A stretch of DNA of 64,000 bases from Alkaliphilus sp. B6464 (GTDB lineage Bacteria; Bacillota; Clostridia; Peptostreptococcales; Natronincolaceae): the NCBI RefSeq assembly GCF_018141165.1, contig NZ_CP058557.1, forward strand, positions 3,224,001-3,288,000, written 5' to 3'. The position numbers and the translations under genes are program-made. Below, one piece after another: positions 26,407 through 35,076 of this stretch. Under the pieces are notes generated by a model, which saw only the letters and a program-made list of their open reading frames with translations, ran no database searches and was not told the DNA's origin. The number at the start of each line of letters is the position of its first letter. The stretch's first letter is position 1.

Positions 26407-26524
26407 GCCATCTCTCCTTTTTATATCTAACATAAATCCATATATGTCAGAAAACTGTTTAAATTCTATACTTTTCATTCTAACATTTTCAATGGAAATA
26501 GTCATGTGCAAATATATAAGATAA

Positions 26525-26572
26525 AATAATCCTCCCCTATATTATAATTTTATATAGATGGAGGATCTTTAT
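26525..26572 (-). terminator. Terminator after the MutS-like gene
   Basis: ATCCTCC...TATA and TATA...GGAGGAT form a long interrupted stem followed by TATTTTAT on the minus strand. Confidence 0.6.
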
Positions 26573-26576
26573 AATT

Positions 26577-28391
26577 TTATTGAATTTTATTAATATCATC
26601 TATTTCTATTCCAATTATTTTAATAAGGTATAAAGCATTTCTTGTTGTAGAAATTCCCGGCTTTAACTTATAATCAAAATAGATTTTGTTATTCTTATAG
26701 TATTCACTAAAATGAAAGTTTTTGACCTTACTTTCATTTTCTACTTCCATAGACCCCAATTCTAAGTCATGTGTCGATACCAGACCTGAAGCTCCATTAT
26801 TGTATAGTTGCTTTATTAGCATCTTAGCACCGATATGACGGTCATAGGAGTTGGTGCCTTTAAATATTTCATCAAGTAAGAAAAATACTTGTTTATCTTT
26901 CTTAGTTGCATTTAATATATTCTTAATTCTTAATAATTCTCCATAAAATGAAGATATACCTTTTTCTAGATTGTCACTTGTTCTCATACAAGTATGTATA
27001 CTAAATATAGAGCAGGTCATGCTTGTAGCACATACTGAAGCTCCCGAGTAAGCAAGGATTAAGTTTATTCCAATTGTCCTTAGAAAAGTACTCTTTCCTG
27101 ACATATTTGATCCTGTTATTAATAATACTCTACAGGGTTTTTGAAGTATTACATCATTATATATCTGCTTATTCGTAAGTAGCGGATGACCTATGGATTT
27201 TGAATTAATAATTGAGTCTTCTTCACTAATTATAGGTATTGACCAATTAGGATAATCATATCCAATAATCGCCAAGCTGGATAAGGCCTCTAGCTCCCCT
27301 ATAACCTCAAACCATTTTTCAATTAACAACCCAGATTGTCTTCTCCATTTCTCTAAATCAATCATGCACTGATAATCCCAAAGTGTAAGCACATTGACAG
27401 GAAAAAATATCATGTTTTTTCTATTGTCTGCTCTATGCAATACAACTTCAAGTTTTTTCAATTGCTCTATAGCTGTGATTCCTTCATTGTTTATCAATCT
27501 CGCTTTTAATTCATTAATATATTCAGTATTGAATTTTGTTTTTTCAAAGTGTTTTAGTATTCTTCTATAAGCTTTAATAGTGCTGTGGTATTTATATACT
27601 ATAGCAAATTCCTTGCTTATTTTATATGAAGATAAAAAAATCATTAAAGCTTGAGTAAATAGTAAAAAAAACGGAATATACTTTGGTATTATACTAGCTC
27701 TATAGGATAATACCAAAGTTAAAATAGTTACTACGGGTAACAACCGCACTACTATAATTATAAAAGGTTTATTAAATATCCCGTTTTTATTCTTCGCCCA
27801 ATTAAGCAATTCTGCTATATCAATATCCTCATGGTCAATCATTTTAGCTTCTGCTTGAAGCCTTTGCCGCCACCACAGTTTCTTAGATAATTCACTTATT
27901 GATTGCTGTCGTTTATTTATAATTTCTTTATTATCAGCTGGGTATTTAAGAATATTAGCGAGCCTCAACCTTCCCATATGTGTTTTTGCTGTATTAATCC
28001 ATTGAAATAAAGAACCCTGCCCAAATATATCAAGATCATAAGAGTAACTATGTTCTTCATCTTTAAACTCCAAGCCCCTATCTTCAAACTCAATCCATCG
28101 ACCTTCTAATCTCATTATAGAATAAGTATTTATTTCTTTTAGATTAGAAATATATTTATGTTTATTTTTAAGCTTTTTATGAATAATCACTAAATAAATA
28201 AAAATGGCAGTTCCTAATAAGAATGCTGCCAACGAAAAATACAATGCCTTTATTGTACTTGCAACAGTGGCAATAGCTACAATTAATCTGAGAGTACTGA
28301 TATAATTTATATTCTTTGCTAATTTGTTTAATAACCTTGAATAATATTCAGCACGTTTTTGATATACTTGTTTAGCTTCTTTAGAGCACAT
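26577..28391 (-). CDS. Membrane-anchored MutS-family ATPase
   Basis: About 604 residues. The C-terminal part is a MutS ATPase domain: Walker A TGSNMSGKSTFLRT, Walker B VFFLLDEIFKGTNSYDRH, STHDLEL, and the signature region TSDNLEKGISSFYGELLRIK. The N-terminus lacks the mismatch-recognition and connector domains and instead has hydrophobic segments (residues about 34-70, and another pair near 215-255) that look membrane-spanning. A short helical lever region precedes the ATPase. It is not MutS1 or MutS2 (no Smr domain). The role is unknown; membrane DNA or protein remodelling is a guess. ATG 28391 is chosen from GAGGAG spacing. Confidence 0.82.
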   Translation of the reverse strand: MCSKEAKQVYQKRAEYYSRLLNKLAKNINYISTLRLIVAIATVASTIKALYFSLAAFLLGTAIFIYLVIIHKKLKNKHKYISNLKEINTYSIMRLEGRWIEFEDRGLEFKDEEHSYSYDLDIFGQGSLFQWINTAKTHMGRLRLANILKYPADNKEIINKRQQSISELSKKLWWRQRLQAEAKMIDHEDIDIAELLNWAKNKNGIFNKPFIIIVVRLLPVVTILTLVLSYRASIIPKYIPFFLLFTQALMIFLSSYKISKEFAIVYKYHSTIKAYRRILKHFEKTKFNTEYINELKARLINNEGITAIEQLKKLEVVLHRADNRKNMIFFPVNVLTLWDYQCMIDLEKWRRQSGLLIEKWFEVIGELEALSSLAIIGYDYPNWSIPIISEEDSIINSKSIGHPLLTNKQIYNDVILQKPCRVLLITGSNMSGKSTFLRTIGINLILAYSGASVCATSMTCSIFSIHTCMRTSDNLEKGISSFYGELLRIKNILNATKKDKQVFFLLDEIFKGTNSYDRHIGAKMLIKQLYNNGASGLVSTHDLELGSMEVENESKVKNFHFSEYYKNNKIYFDYKLKPGISTTRNALYLIKIIGIEIDDINKIQ

Positions 28392-28583
28392 ATACATTCT
28401 CCTCTTAGTAAATACTTTTAAGCATAGTACTATTTTGCCATAAATAACCTAATATTATAATAGCATACTTAAAAGTGATAAACTACGAAAGAATCTAGTC
28501 ATCTAGCCTAATGTTTCAAAAACAATAAAATTATCCCCTTGTCGCATGTTTTGCACAAAATTCCATAGAATAAGGTATAATAA

Positions 28584-28991
28584 TTATTTTGCAGCCCATA
28601 ATTCTATTTCTATTTTTAATTCAGGTAAACCTAATGCACTTATATATGCAACAGTCATTGAAGGATATTCTGTTCCAAATAATGAATCCCATTTGCTATC
28701 GAAATAATCCCAATCAATTTCTTCAGTTGCCCAAATATTAACCTTAATTACATTATCGGCAGATAATTGTTGAGATGCTAATAGATCAGCAATATTTTTA
28801 AACGTATTTTCCACTTGATCATTAATTGATTCAGGAATATTGTTATCCATATCCACACCTACTTGGCCCGAAGTCACAAAAATATCAGAATTTTTCGGTA
28901 TCTTCGTTATATGGCTATATTTTCCGACAGGAGACGGAATATTTGTAGGGTCTACTCTTTCAATTCTTGTACTATTCTGTTTATTTATCAT
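28584..28991 (-). CDS. RidA/YjgF-family protein
   Basis: 135 residues. Fold-defining segments are visible: YSHITKIPKNSDIFVTSGQVGVD, QVENTFKNIADLL, VIKVNIWAT and the C-terminal IEIELWAA. RidA proper hydrolyses reactive enamine/imine intermediates of PLP enzymes using a conserved Arg near residue 105 (PxR before the last strands). Here that segment reads EYPSMTVAYISA, with no Arg, so this belongs to a non-archetypal Rid subfamily and imine deaminase activity is doubtful. Monocistronic. Confidence 0.85.
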   Translation of the reverse strand: MINKQNSTRIERVDPTNIPSPVGKYSHITKIPKNSDIFVTSGQVGVDMDNNIPESINDQVENTFKNIADLLASQQLSADNVIKVNIWATEEIDWDYFDSKWDSLFGTEYPSMTVAYISALGLPELKIEIELWAAK

Positions 28992-29338
28992 TTATTCGTA
29001 CCTCACTTTATTAATTTTATAGTAATTTTTAGAATCAACCTTGCTATTTTTAAATAGTCTCTACTTTTATCAAAATCATTCTATGAAAAAATAGCTGTAA
29101 AATATCCAATACCCATTGATGAAAATTTTAGTGAATTTTTTCCTATTTGGATACTTCTTTCTAAGTATTAAAAATTAAATTATAATTTATATGTTTTATA
29201 ATTTATAATTTAATTTAATTTTATCATATATTCTTTGCTTATTGCACGTTTGAGAATGTCTCTGTAAAGATTTTGAGCACAAATTATCTTTGCTAGTTGT
29301 TTAAGTTTGCATATTGAAAATCATAATCTCTTTATATA
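28992..29338. other. Gene-free AT-rich gap
   Basis: I see no gene or convincing site here apart from a palindromic A/T stretch near 29186-29220 (ATTTATAATTT repeats). The HTH-gene terminator follows at 29339. Confidence 0.5.
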
Positions 29339-29374
29339 AAAAGTGGATACTTAGTCTTAAGCTAAGTATCCACT
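29339..29374 (-). terminator. Rho-independent terminator after the small HTH gene
   Basis: AAAGTGGATACTTA and TAAGTATCCACTTT form a 14-bp stem followed by TTTTTATAT on the minus strand. Confidence 0.88.
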
Positions 29375-29377
29375 TTA

Positions 29378-29647
29378 CTATATATTATGTTGGCATATTA
29401 TTCTTCTTATACTACTTTGAGATAGATAATATTCTTTAGCAAGTTGTTTAACTGATATACCTTCTTTATATTTATTATATATCTCTATATTTCTTTCTCT
29501 TATCTCAAACTTTGAACCACTTGATTCACCCCAAGATCTCTTATTTTCAAATTTTCTTGGTATATATAAATAACCACCATCCATGTATTCTTGAATTAAT
29601 TCAAGAATATCTTTAGGTAATACATCTTGTGCTTTTTTATATTTCAC
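29378..29647 (-). CDS. Small HTH protein, CD3324 family
   Basis: 89 residues, the typical length of this clostridial family. The N-terminal half (AQDVLPKDILELIQEYMDGGYLYIPRK) is followed by charged RSWGESSGSKFEIRERN and a helix-turn-helix of the Mor type (YKEGISVKQLAKEYYLSQSSIRRII). Probably a DNA-binding regulator; targets unknown. The start is the GTG at 29647 after AGGAG. Upstream is a leader with a terminator-like hairpin and a 17-codon frame. Confidence 0.78.
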   Translation of the reverse strand: MKYKKAQDVLPKDILELIQEYMDGGYLYIPRKFENKRSWGESSGSKFEIRERNIEIYNKYKEGISVKQLAKEYYLSQSSIRRIICQHNI

Positions 29648-29756
29648 TTTATCTACTCCTATTTACTTTCGGGGTAAATAATTGAGCAAAAACTACACAA
29701 AACACTTATTAAAATTTTTTACATAAGGCCCCTAACAAATCATGTTTTGATTTATA

Positions 29757-29810
29757 TTATAGTCTTTGCTCGGAGCCTAATTCAATAAATATGATTAAAT
29801 TTATTGACAT
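29757..29810 (-). CDS. 17-codon upstream ORF in the leader of the small HTH gene
   Basis: MSINLIIFIELGSEQRL starts at ATG 29810 seven bases after GGAGG and lies just downstream of a terminator-like hairpin. No family recognised. It may be a leader peptide or a remnant. Confidence 0.35.
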   Translation of the reverse strand: MSINLIIFIELGSEQRL

Positions 29811-29840
29811 ATGCATTCCTCCATTTAATAAAGATGGATA

Positions 29841-29886
29841 TAAAAATACCCTAAAATACAAGACCGATTCCTATGCTCTAGGGTAA
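29841..29886 (-). terminator. Terminator-like hairpin upstream of the small HTH gene
   Basis: TACCCTA and TAGGGTA enclose a 25-nt loop and are followed by TTTTTATAT on the minus strand. The layout (stem, large loop, T run, then a good ribosome-binding site and mini-ORF) resembles the attenuator in the rlmA leader. Confidence 0.45.
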
Positions 29887-29924
29887 CTTCATTCATTTAC
29901 ATTAATTATGAATTAAATACTTCA

Positions 29925-30037
29925 GGAAATTGCATAATTCAAAGTCTGAAATTAAAACAACTATATATTGTATGTTGATCGCTTTAAATATACAGTATAT
30001 ATAAAATTTTTTATAAAAAGTTAAATATGCAATTTCC
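29925..30037. mobile_element. MITE-like element, 113 bp
   Basis: Perfect 12-bp terminal inverted repeats (GGAAATTGCATA ... TATGCAATTTCC) enclose AT-rich DNA with no frame. The bases directly outside both ends are TCA, a possible 3-bp target duplication. It lies 4 bp beyond the sirtuin stop codon. Confidence 0.45.
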
Positions 30038-30041
30038 TCAC

Positions 30042-30761
30042 TTATATAACCTTCTTAAATACATCAGAAATATTAGCGTCTATAACCATATTTGCTTCCT
30101 TATCCCAAGGAGTAGGAGTTTTATTAATTAAAACTAAATTTTTACCTTTAAAATATTTTAAAAAACTAGATGCTGGATAAACAGTTAAGGAAGTTCCTCC
30201 AACTATTAGTGTATCTGCCTTACTTATACTATCTATTGTTTTAGATATAATATTATCGTCTAGTTGTTCCCCGTAGAGAACAACATATGGCTTTATAACT
30301 CCACCACAAGAACACGCAGGTATGTCTCTAGAATTTATAACATATTCTATGTCGTAAAACTTGTTGCATCTAATACAATGATTTCGGTTTACAGAACCAT
30401 GTAACTCTAAAACATTTTTGCTACCAGCCATTTGGTGCAATCCATCAATATTTTGTGTAATAATTGCTTTTAATTTACCAATATCCTCTAATTTTGCTAG
30501 CGCTATGTGTGCATAATTAGGCTTTGCATCACAATATATCATTTTTTCTTTGTAAAACTTGTAAAATTCTTCGGTATGCTTAAAGAAAAAATTGTGACTT
30601 AAAATTTCCTCCGGACTATAAAGTAGATTAGTTTTTTTATTGTAAATACCATCTGCAGAGCGGAAATCTGGAATTCCAGATTCGGTAGAAACCCCTGCCC
30701 CTCCGAAGAATACTATGTTTGTAGAGTTGTCTAGTATTTCCTTTAACTTATCTATACTCAT
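30042..30761 (-). CDS. cobB: NAD-dependent protein deacylase (sirtuin)
   Basis: 239 residues. Removes acyl groups from lysines using NAD+, giving O-acyl-ADP-ribose and nicotinamide. Motifs: GGAGVSTESGIPDFRS (NAD binding), ITQNIDGLHQMAG (QNxD), catalytic His in ELHGSVNRNHC, zinc site CIRCNKFYDI ... CSCGG, and GTSLTVYPASS. Short class, no extensions, cytosolic. Stands alone between SelO and the MITE-like element. Confidence 0.95.
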   Translation of the reverse strand: MSIDKLKEILDNSTNIVFFGGAGVSTESGIPDFRSADGIYNKKTNLLYSPEEILSHNFFFKHTEEFYKFYKEKMIYCDAKPNYAHIALAKLEDIGKLKAIITQNIDGLHQMAGSKNVLELHGSVNRNHCIRCNKFYDIEYVINSRDIPACSCGGVIKPYVVLYGEQLDDNIISKTIDSISKADTLIVGGTSLTVYPASSFLKYFKGKNLVLINKTPTPWDKEANMVIDANISDVFKKVI

Positions 30762-30934
30762 AACACTTTCACCTCACTATGCCTACATTATACCAATATT
30801 TAAGTATTTAAGCTATTTTATATACTATGTTTATTTATTTGAATTCATCTGAATATCCATTTTATCCTCTAGTATTATTATAGAGTACTTTATCTTTAAT
30901 ATAATTTATGTATAGTTAAATCCCAGCATAATAA

Positions 30935-30980
30935 TAAAAAATCCACGATGATACTCAATTATATTATCGTAGATTTTTTT
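30935..30980 (-). terminator. Rho-independent terminator after selO
   Basis: AAAAATC.ACGAT and ATCGT.GATTTTTTT pair around a loop of about 15 nt. The rest of the 336-bp gap between selO and the sirtuin gene shows nothing I can name. Confidence 0.7.
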
Positions 30981-31097
30981 ACTAAGATGATTCGTAGGCA
31001 TAATACCCACGATTAAATTTAATATATATCATAATTTTTCATACAAATTTTAAATCTAGAGATCTTATCAAAGATAAGGTCTTGTTGCTACTAAATC

Positions 31098-32570
31098 CTA
31101 TGTCCCGCAAAAAGTTCTGTAAGGACAATTTGAAGGTTTAGGTGGTTTTGCATACTCCTCTTGGTCTTTTGAATGTTCATAGGGTCTTGAAATCACATCA
31201 AGAAGCTTTCTCATAACACTAAAATCACCTTTGTCACCAGCTTCTATTGCCTCTTCTACCCTATGGTTTCTTGGAATTACTGCTGGATTAGACTCCTTCA
31301 TCAGCTGATGTACTAGCTCCTTTGACTGTGGCTGCCTTTTAAGCCTTTCTTGCCACACCTTATACCAATTATCAAATTCTGTACTATTAAACATGTCTTT
31401 ATCCTTATTCTTATTAAAGGTTAATGTAAGGAAAGTATTAGTATAATCTTCACTATACTTTTCCATCATATTAAGCAGATCTTCAATGATGGCTTTATCT
31501 TGTGCTTCTTCATTAAATATTCCAAGTTTTGACCTCATTTTAGATAACCAATTTAAATAATATAACTCATAGAAATTAGAAATAGCATCTTGAGCTATTT
31601 TTATAGCATCTTTTTCATTTTCATGTAATAAAGGTAATAAGGTTTCAGCAAATCTACATAAATTCCACTCAGCCATAATAGGCTGATTTTTATATGCATA
31701 ACGCCCCTTAATATCAATGGAACTAAATACAGTATTTGGGTTATAATTATCCATAAAAGCACAAGGACCATAGTCAATAGTTTCTCCACTAATGGTCATA
31801 TTATCAGTATTCATAACACCATGTATAAATCCAACGGTTTGCCATTTAGAAACAAGATTAGCATGAGACTTTATTACTTCATTAAGTAAATTAACATACT
31901 TATTCTCATCATCTTTTACATTTGGAAAATGTCTTTCCAATGAATAATCAGCCAGCTCCTTAAGTTCCTCCTTACTACCAAACTCCGATGCATATTCAAA
32001 TGTTCCAAATCTGATGTGACTAGAAGCTACACGAGTTAATATTGCGCCTTCTTTTTTACTTTCACGGATTACAGATTCACCAGTTTTAACCACTGCCAAA
32101 CTACGTGTAGTCGGAATGCCCAAGCCATGCATAGCTTCACTTATTATATATTCACGAAGCATAGGCCCAAGCACTGCCCTTCCATCTCCTCCACGAGAGT
32201 ATGGAGTTCTTCCAGAGCCTTTAAGCTGAATGTCATATCTTTCACCCAAAGGTGTTATTTGCTCACCTATTAATAATGCTCTGCCATCTCCTAGCATTGT
32301 AAAGTTCCCAAACTGATGACCAGCATAAGCTTGAGCGATAAAAGCGCCATCTTCTATAGTCTTATTACCTGCAAGTATTGATATACCATCATAACTTTTA
32401 AGGGCATCACTATTTAATCCTAGATATTTTGCTAAAGGATAGTTGAGAATAACTAATTCAGGTGAGCGTACTGTGTTTAAATTAATTTTACTAAAAAATA
32501 TTTTTGGTAAAGTAATATAGCTGTTATCTAAATTCCATCCCATTTCTATAACTTCTTTTTTATTAGTCAT
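31098..32570 (-). CDS. selO: SelO-type protein adenylyltransferase (YdiU)
   Basis: 490 residues, the bacterial YdiU/SelO length. A pseudokinase-fold enzyme that transfers AMP to protein hydroxyls, linked to redox stress. Visible: [82 protein letters not shown] (catalytic-loop and metal-binding region). The C-terminus [10 protein letters not shown] retains cysteines where eukaryotic SelO has Sec. ATG 32570 with GGAG six bases upstream. Despite the name this copy has Cys, not selenocysteine. Confidence 0.95.
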   Translation of the reverse strand: MTNKKEVIEMGWNLDNSYITLPKIFFSKINLNTVRSPELVILNYPLAKYLGLNSDALKSYDGISILAGNKTIEDGAFIAQAYAGHQFGNFTMLGDGRALLIGEQITPLGERYDIQLKGSGRTPYSRGGDGRAVLGPMLREYIISEAMHGLGIPTTRSLAVVKTGESVIRESKKEGAILTRVASSHIRFGTFEYASEFGSKEELKELADYSLERHFPNVKDDENKYVNLLNEVIKSHANLVSKWQTVGFIHGVMNTDNMTISGETIDYGPCAFMDNYNPNTVFSSIDIKGRYAYKNQPIMAEWNLCRFAETLLPLLHENEKDAIKIAQDAISNFYELYYLNWLSKMRSKLGIFNEEAQDKAIIEDLLNMMEKYSEDYTNTFLTLTFNKNKDKDMFNSTEFDNWYKVWQERLKRQPQSKELVHQLMKESNPAVIPRNHRVEEAIEAGDKGDFSVMRKLLDVISRPYEHSKDQEEYAKPPKPSNCPYRTFCGT

Positions 32571-32684
32571 TTTATCTCCTATCTATTTCATATTTTTAGT
32601 GTGTAATTTATATTATATAAATTAATATGCCCTTATTCATAATTTAAAATTACTTTGTTTTTTCTTAATACAAAATATTACATT

Positions 32685-32787
32685 CATTATGATATAATAC
32701 AGTTATAGAGCATATGTTCAAGAGGTATAATAATGTCCCCTGAAGAAAAAGCATACCTGAATCAATCTGCTGTTATTGTTTTATAAT
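32685..32787 (+). pseudogene. 5' remnant of a LAGLIDADG-type endonuclease gene
   Basis: Plus strand: a TATAAT box, AAGAGG and ATG 32734 start MSPEEKAYLNQSAVIVL before a stop. The promoter, ribosome site and first nine codons closely match the copy at 37,590-37,708, whose next residues give the LAGLIDADG motif. Here the similarity ends after AYL and the sequence runs into the 3' end of the opposing decarboxylase gene. Confidence 0.5.
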
Positions 32788-34186
32788 AGGACTTATATGC
32801 CTTATTTAGTACTTCCCATGCCATTTCAATATCTTTTTCCTCTGTCCTCCAATTGCTTATAGCTGCCCTTATTCCTGCTATTCCTTTATATACTGTTTGA
32901 GTAAAGAATGCTCTACCATCCTTGTTAACTAAATTTAAAAACTGCTGTATTTGCTCTAATTTAACATTACCATTCTCAAGATTAATGGTAAAGCAAACTA
33001 CATTTAATTTAGTAGTTGAAAGCAAACTAAAATTTTTAGATTCATCAATTTTTTTACTTAACAATTGTGCTAAATCACAATTTCTCTCAATTATCTCTGT
33101 ATATCCATTTTGTCCATATGCCTTTAGGGTAAACCATACAGGAAGAGCCCTGAACCTTCTTGAATTTTCTGGAGTTAGATGGACAAAGTCAGGTTTATCT
33201 AAAATATCACCTAGATATACTGCGTTGTTTTGAAAAACCTGAAGCTGAAGTTTAGAATGTTTAGTGAACTGCATTGCACTATCATAAGGAACATTTAACC
33301 ACTTATGCGCATCTATAGTAATAGAATCTGCTGCTTCAATTCCTTCTACAAGTTTTTTGTACTTTGTTGAACAAGAAGCAAAAGCTCCAAAAGCTCCATC
33401 TACATGGAGAAAAAAGTTATATTTTTTCTTCAATTCTCCAATTTGCTTTAAATCATCAAAATCAACAGTATTTACTGTTCCTGCATTTGCTACAATAATA
33501 CATGGTTCTCCATTCAACTGCTTCAAATAACTTTCTAACGCTTCGATATCTATAGCCTCTCTTCCATCAATGGTAGGAATATAATGCATATTTTTTCTTC
33601 CCATGCCTAGCATAGACATAGCTTTTAAAATGCTTGAATGAGGAGTAGAACTTACAATCTTTATTGGCGGAATAGAGTACAGTCCATCTATGGCTATATT
33701 TACGCCTAATTCATTAGCTATCCACTGTCTTCCTATTGCTAAACCCACAAAGTTAGCCATAGTAGCTCCAGTTACAAAGGTTCCCGAATATATTTCTGGC
33801 AACCCCAAAAGCTGCTTCAATAAATTTATGGTTTCTTCCTCAAGCTTTGCTACACTAGAATTATCTCTACCTGTGGCATTTTGATCAAATGTACTCACTA
33901 ACCAGTCCCCCATCAAAGCTGCTGGAGTTGTTCCTCCAGTTACAAAACCAAAATACTTTGATCCTGCAGATGAAACTATTCCATTATAAAATTTTTGCAT
34001 AAACTCTTCTAATGTTTTTTCTCCGCCTAGCCCATCTTTGTTTAATTGAGAAAGTGTATAAGAATCTGTACTTTTAGGAGAAGTTGCTATTTCATTAATA
34101 TTTTTTAGAAAATCAAGTGCGTTAATTGTTACTTTGTTTAATAAAATATCCATATTTTCTAAGTCATTTTTTAAATTTATATCCAT
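32762..34186 (-). CDS. PLP-dependent amino-acid decarboxylase, group II
   Basis: 474 residues. The aspartate-aminotransferase-fold decarboxylase family of aromatic-amino-acid, glutamate and aspartate decarboxylases. YFGFVTGGTTPAALMGDWL, STPHSSILKAM (His stacking on PLP), HVDGAFGAFAS (Asp binding the pyridine N), and the Schiff-base Lys in TIDAHKWLNVPYDSAMQF are present. No neighbouring antiporter identifies the amino acid. It is not clearly glutamate decarboxylase (no N-terminal signature) and is closest in look to the broad aromatic/cysteine-sulfinate-like clade. Confidence 0.88.
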   Translation of the reverse strand: MDINLKNDLENMDILLNKVTINALDFLKNINEIATSPKSTDSYTLSQLNKDGLGGEKTLEEFMQKFYNGIVSSAGSKYFGFVTGGTTPAALMGDWLVSTFDQNATGRDNSSVAKLEEETINLLKQLLGLPEIYSGTFVTGATMANFVGLAIGRQWIANELGVNIAIDGLYSIPPIKIVSSTPHSSILKAMSMLGMGRKNMHYIPTIDGREAIDIEALESYLKQLNGEPCIIVANAGTVNTVDFDDLKQIGELKKKYNFFLHVDGAFGAFASCSTKYKKLVEGIEAADSITIDAHKWLNVPYDSAMQFTKHSKLQLQVFQNNAVYLGDILDKPDFVHLTPENSRRFRALPVWFTLKAYGQNGYTEIIERNCDLAQLLSKKIDESKNFSLLSTTKLNVVCFTINLENGNVKLEQIQQFLNLVNKDGRAFFTQTVYKGIAGIRAAISNWRTEEKDIEMAWEVLNKAYKSYYKTITAD

Positions 34187-34460
34187 AGATATACTCCTTC
34201 CATAGTTTTCTTCGGAACTTAATAATGTTATATTGTAATATAGTATATATCATATTATATGTGCTTAATATGTATAACAGTCAATAATGCACTATAACAC
34301 TCAAGGAGTAAATGAATATGCAAATAGATTTAAAAGGAAAAGGTACTTATGTTCAAGCGAAAAAAATAATTAACAAGGATATTCCTATAATTTGATAGAT
34401 GCGTGGAAATTTAGAAACACAACCGCCCGTACCCAGATACTTAGGCTACTTACAGGCGGT
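34187..34460. other. Intergenic gap with a short plus-strand gene fragment and a hairpin
   Basis: A plus-strand frame at 34318-34395 starts after AAGGAG and reads MQIDLKGKGTYVQAKKIIN before stopping; it looks like the N-terminus of a lost gene that I cannot assign. AACCGCC (34421-34427) and GGCGGTT (34455-34461) form a hairpin downstream of the phosphotriesterase remnant. Confidence 0.35.
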
Positions 34461-34529
34461 TATAATTATGTATATTGGAAACGATATATCTGAAATTCTT
34501 AAATATTACCAAATTCCATTGTTTACAAT

Positions 34530-35022
34530 CTAAATATTGTAAAATCGTGCAGGATTTTCTATTATGATGCTTTCCATCACTTTTTTAGAAATACCATTTT
34601 CTATACAATACGGTACAAATACATTGAAAAATGCACAATATCTTTCTATTTCATTTTCCTTCTCGCTTTCTTCATAGAAATCATAATCCTCCGACAGAAT
34701 TACTTGATGACTATAATTGTGAATCATAGCATGCTCAATAAGTTGTTTTCGTGCTTCATAAGTTCCTTCTCTTATGGAGTCAAAACCAACCCAATAACCT
34801 TTATTAACAACCTTTAGAATCGTTTCAAGATGACTTTCACGATCTGCGTGGGCCCAAACAAATTTACGAGGTGGTATTTTCATCTCTTCTAGAATTGACA
34901 TGACTTTAGGCATATTTTCTGATTCAAATATATGACAATGTATTGGCATTACAGGCTATGGCAGCAGCTTTGATCATAGCCTCATCTACAGCATTTACAC
35001 CTACTCGATATTTCAAGTGCTC
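34530..35022 (-). pseudogene. Broken phosphotriesterase-family amidohydrolase
   Basis: The C-terminal piece (from MPIHCHIFES, 34949) has 139 residues with WAHADRESHLETIL, YWVGFDSIREGTYE and VILSEDYDFYEE, typical of the PTE-like TIM barrel (metal His and Asp on late strands). Upstream, in another frame, YRVGVNAVDEAMIKAAAIAC continues the same fold, so a frameshift lies near 34950. The first half of the gene is missing: the reading runs into the helD terminator at 35030. Non-functional remnant. Confidence 0.75.
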
Positions 35023-35029
35023 AAAATAA

Positions 35030-35061
35030 AAGAACCATACTGTTTTTACAGTACGGTTCTT
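35030..35061 (-). terminator. Rho-independent terminator after helD
   Basis: AAGAACCATACTGT and ACAGTACGGTTCTT form a 14-bp stem (one mismatch), then TTTTATTTT on the minus strand. Nearly identical to the hairpin after ssrA (37775-37816). Confidence 0.8.
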
Positions 35062-35076
35062 GTTCGAGGTAACACT

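Noticed and set aside
31098-32570. Selenocysteine in SelO
   Set aside because: The frame has no internal UGA; the C-terminal motif uses Cys.
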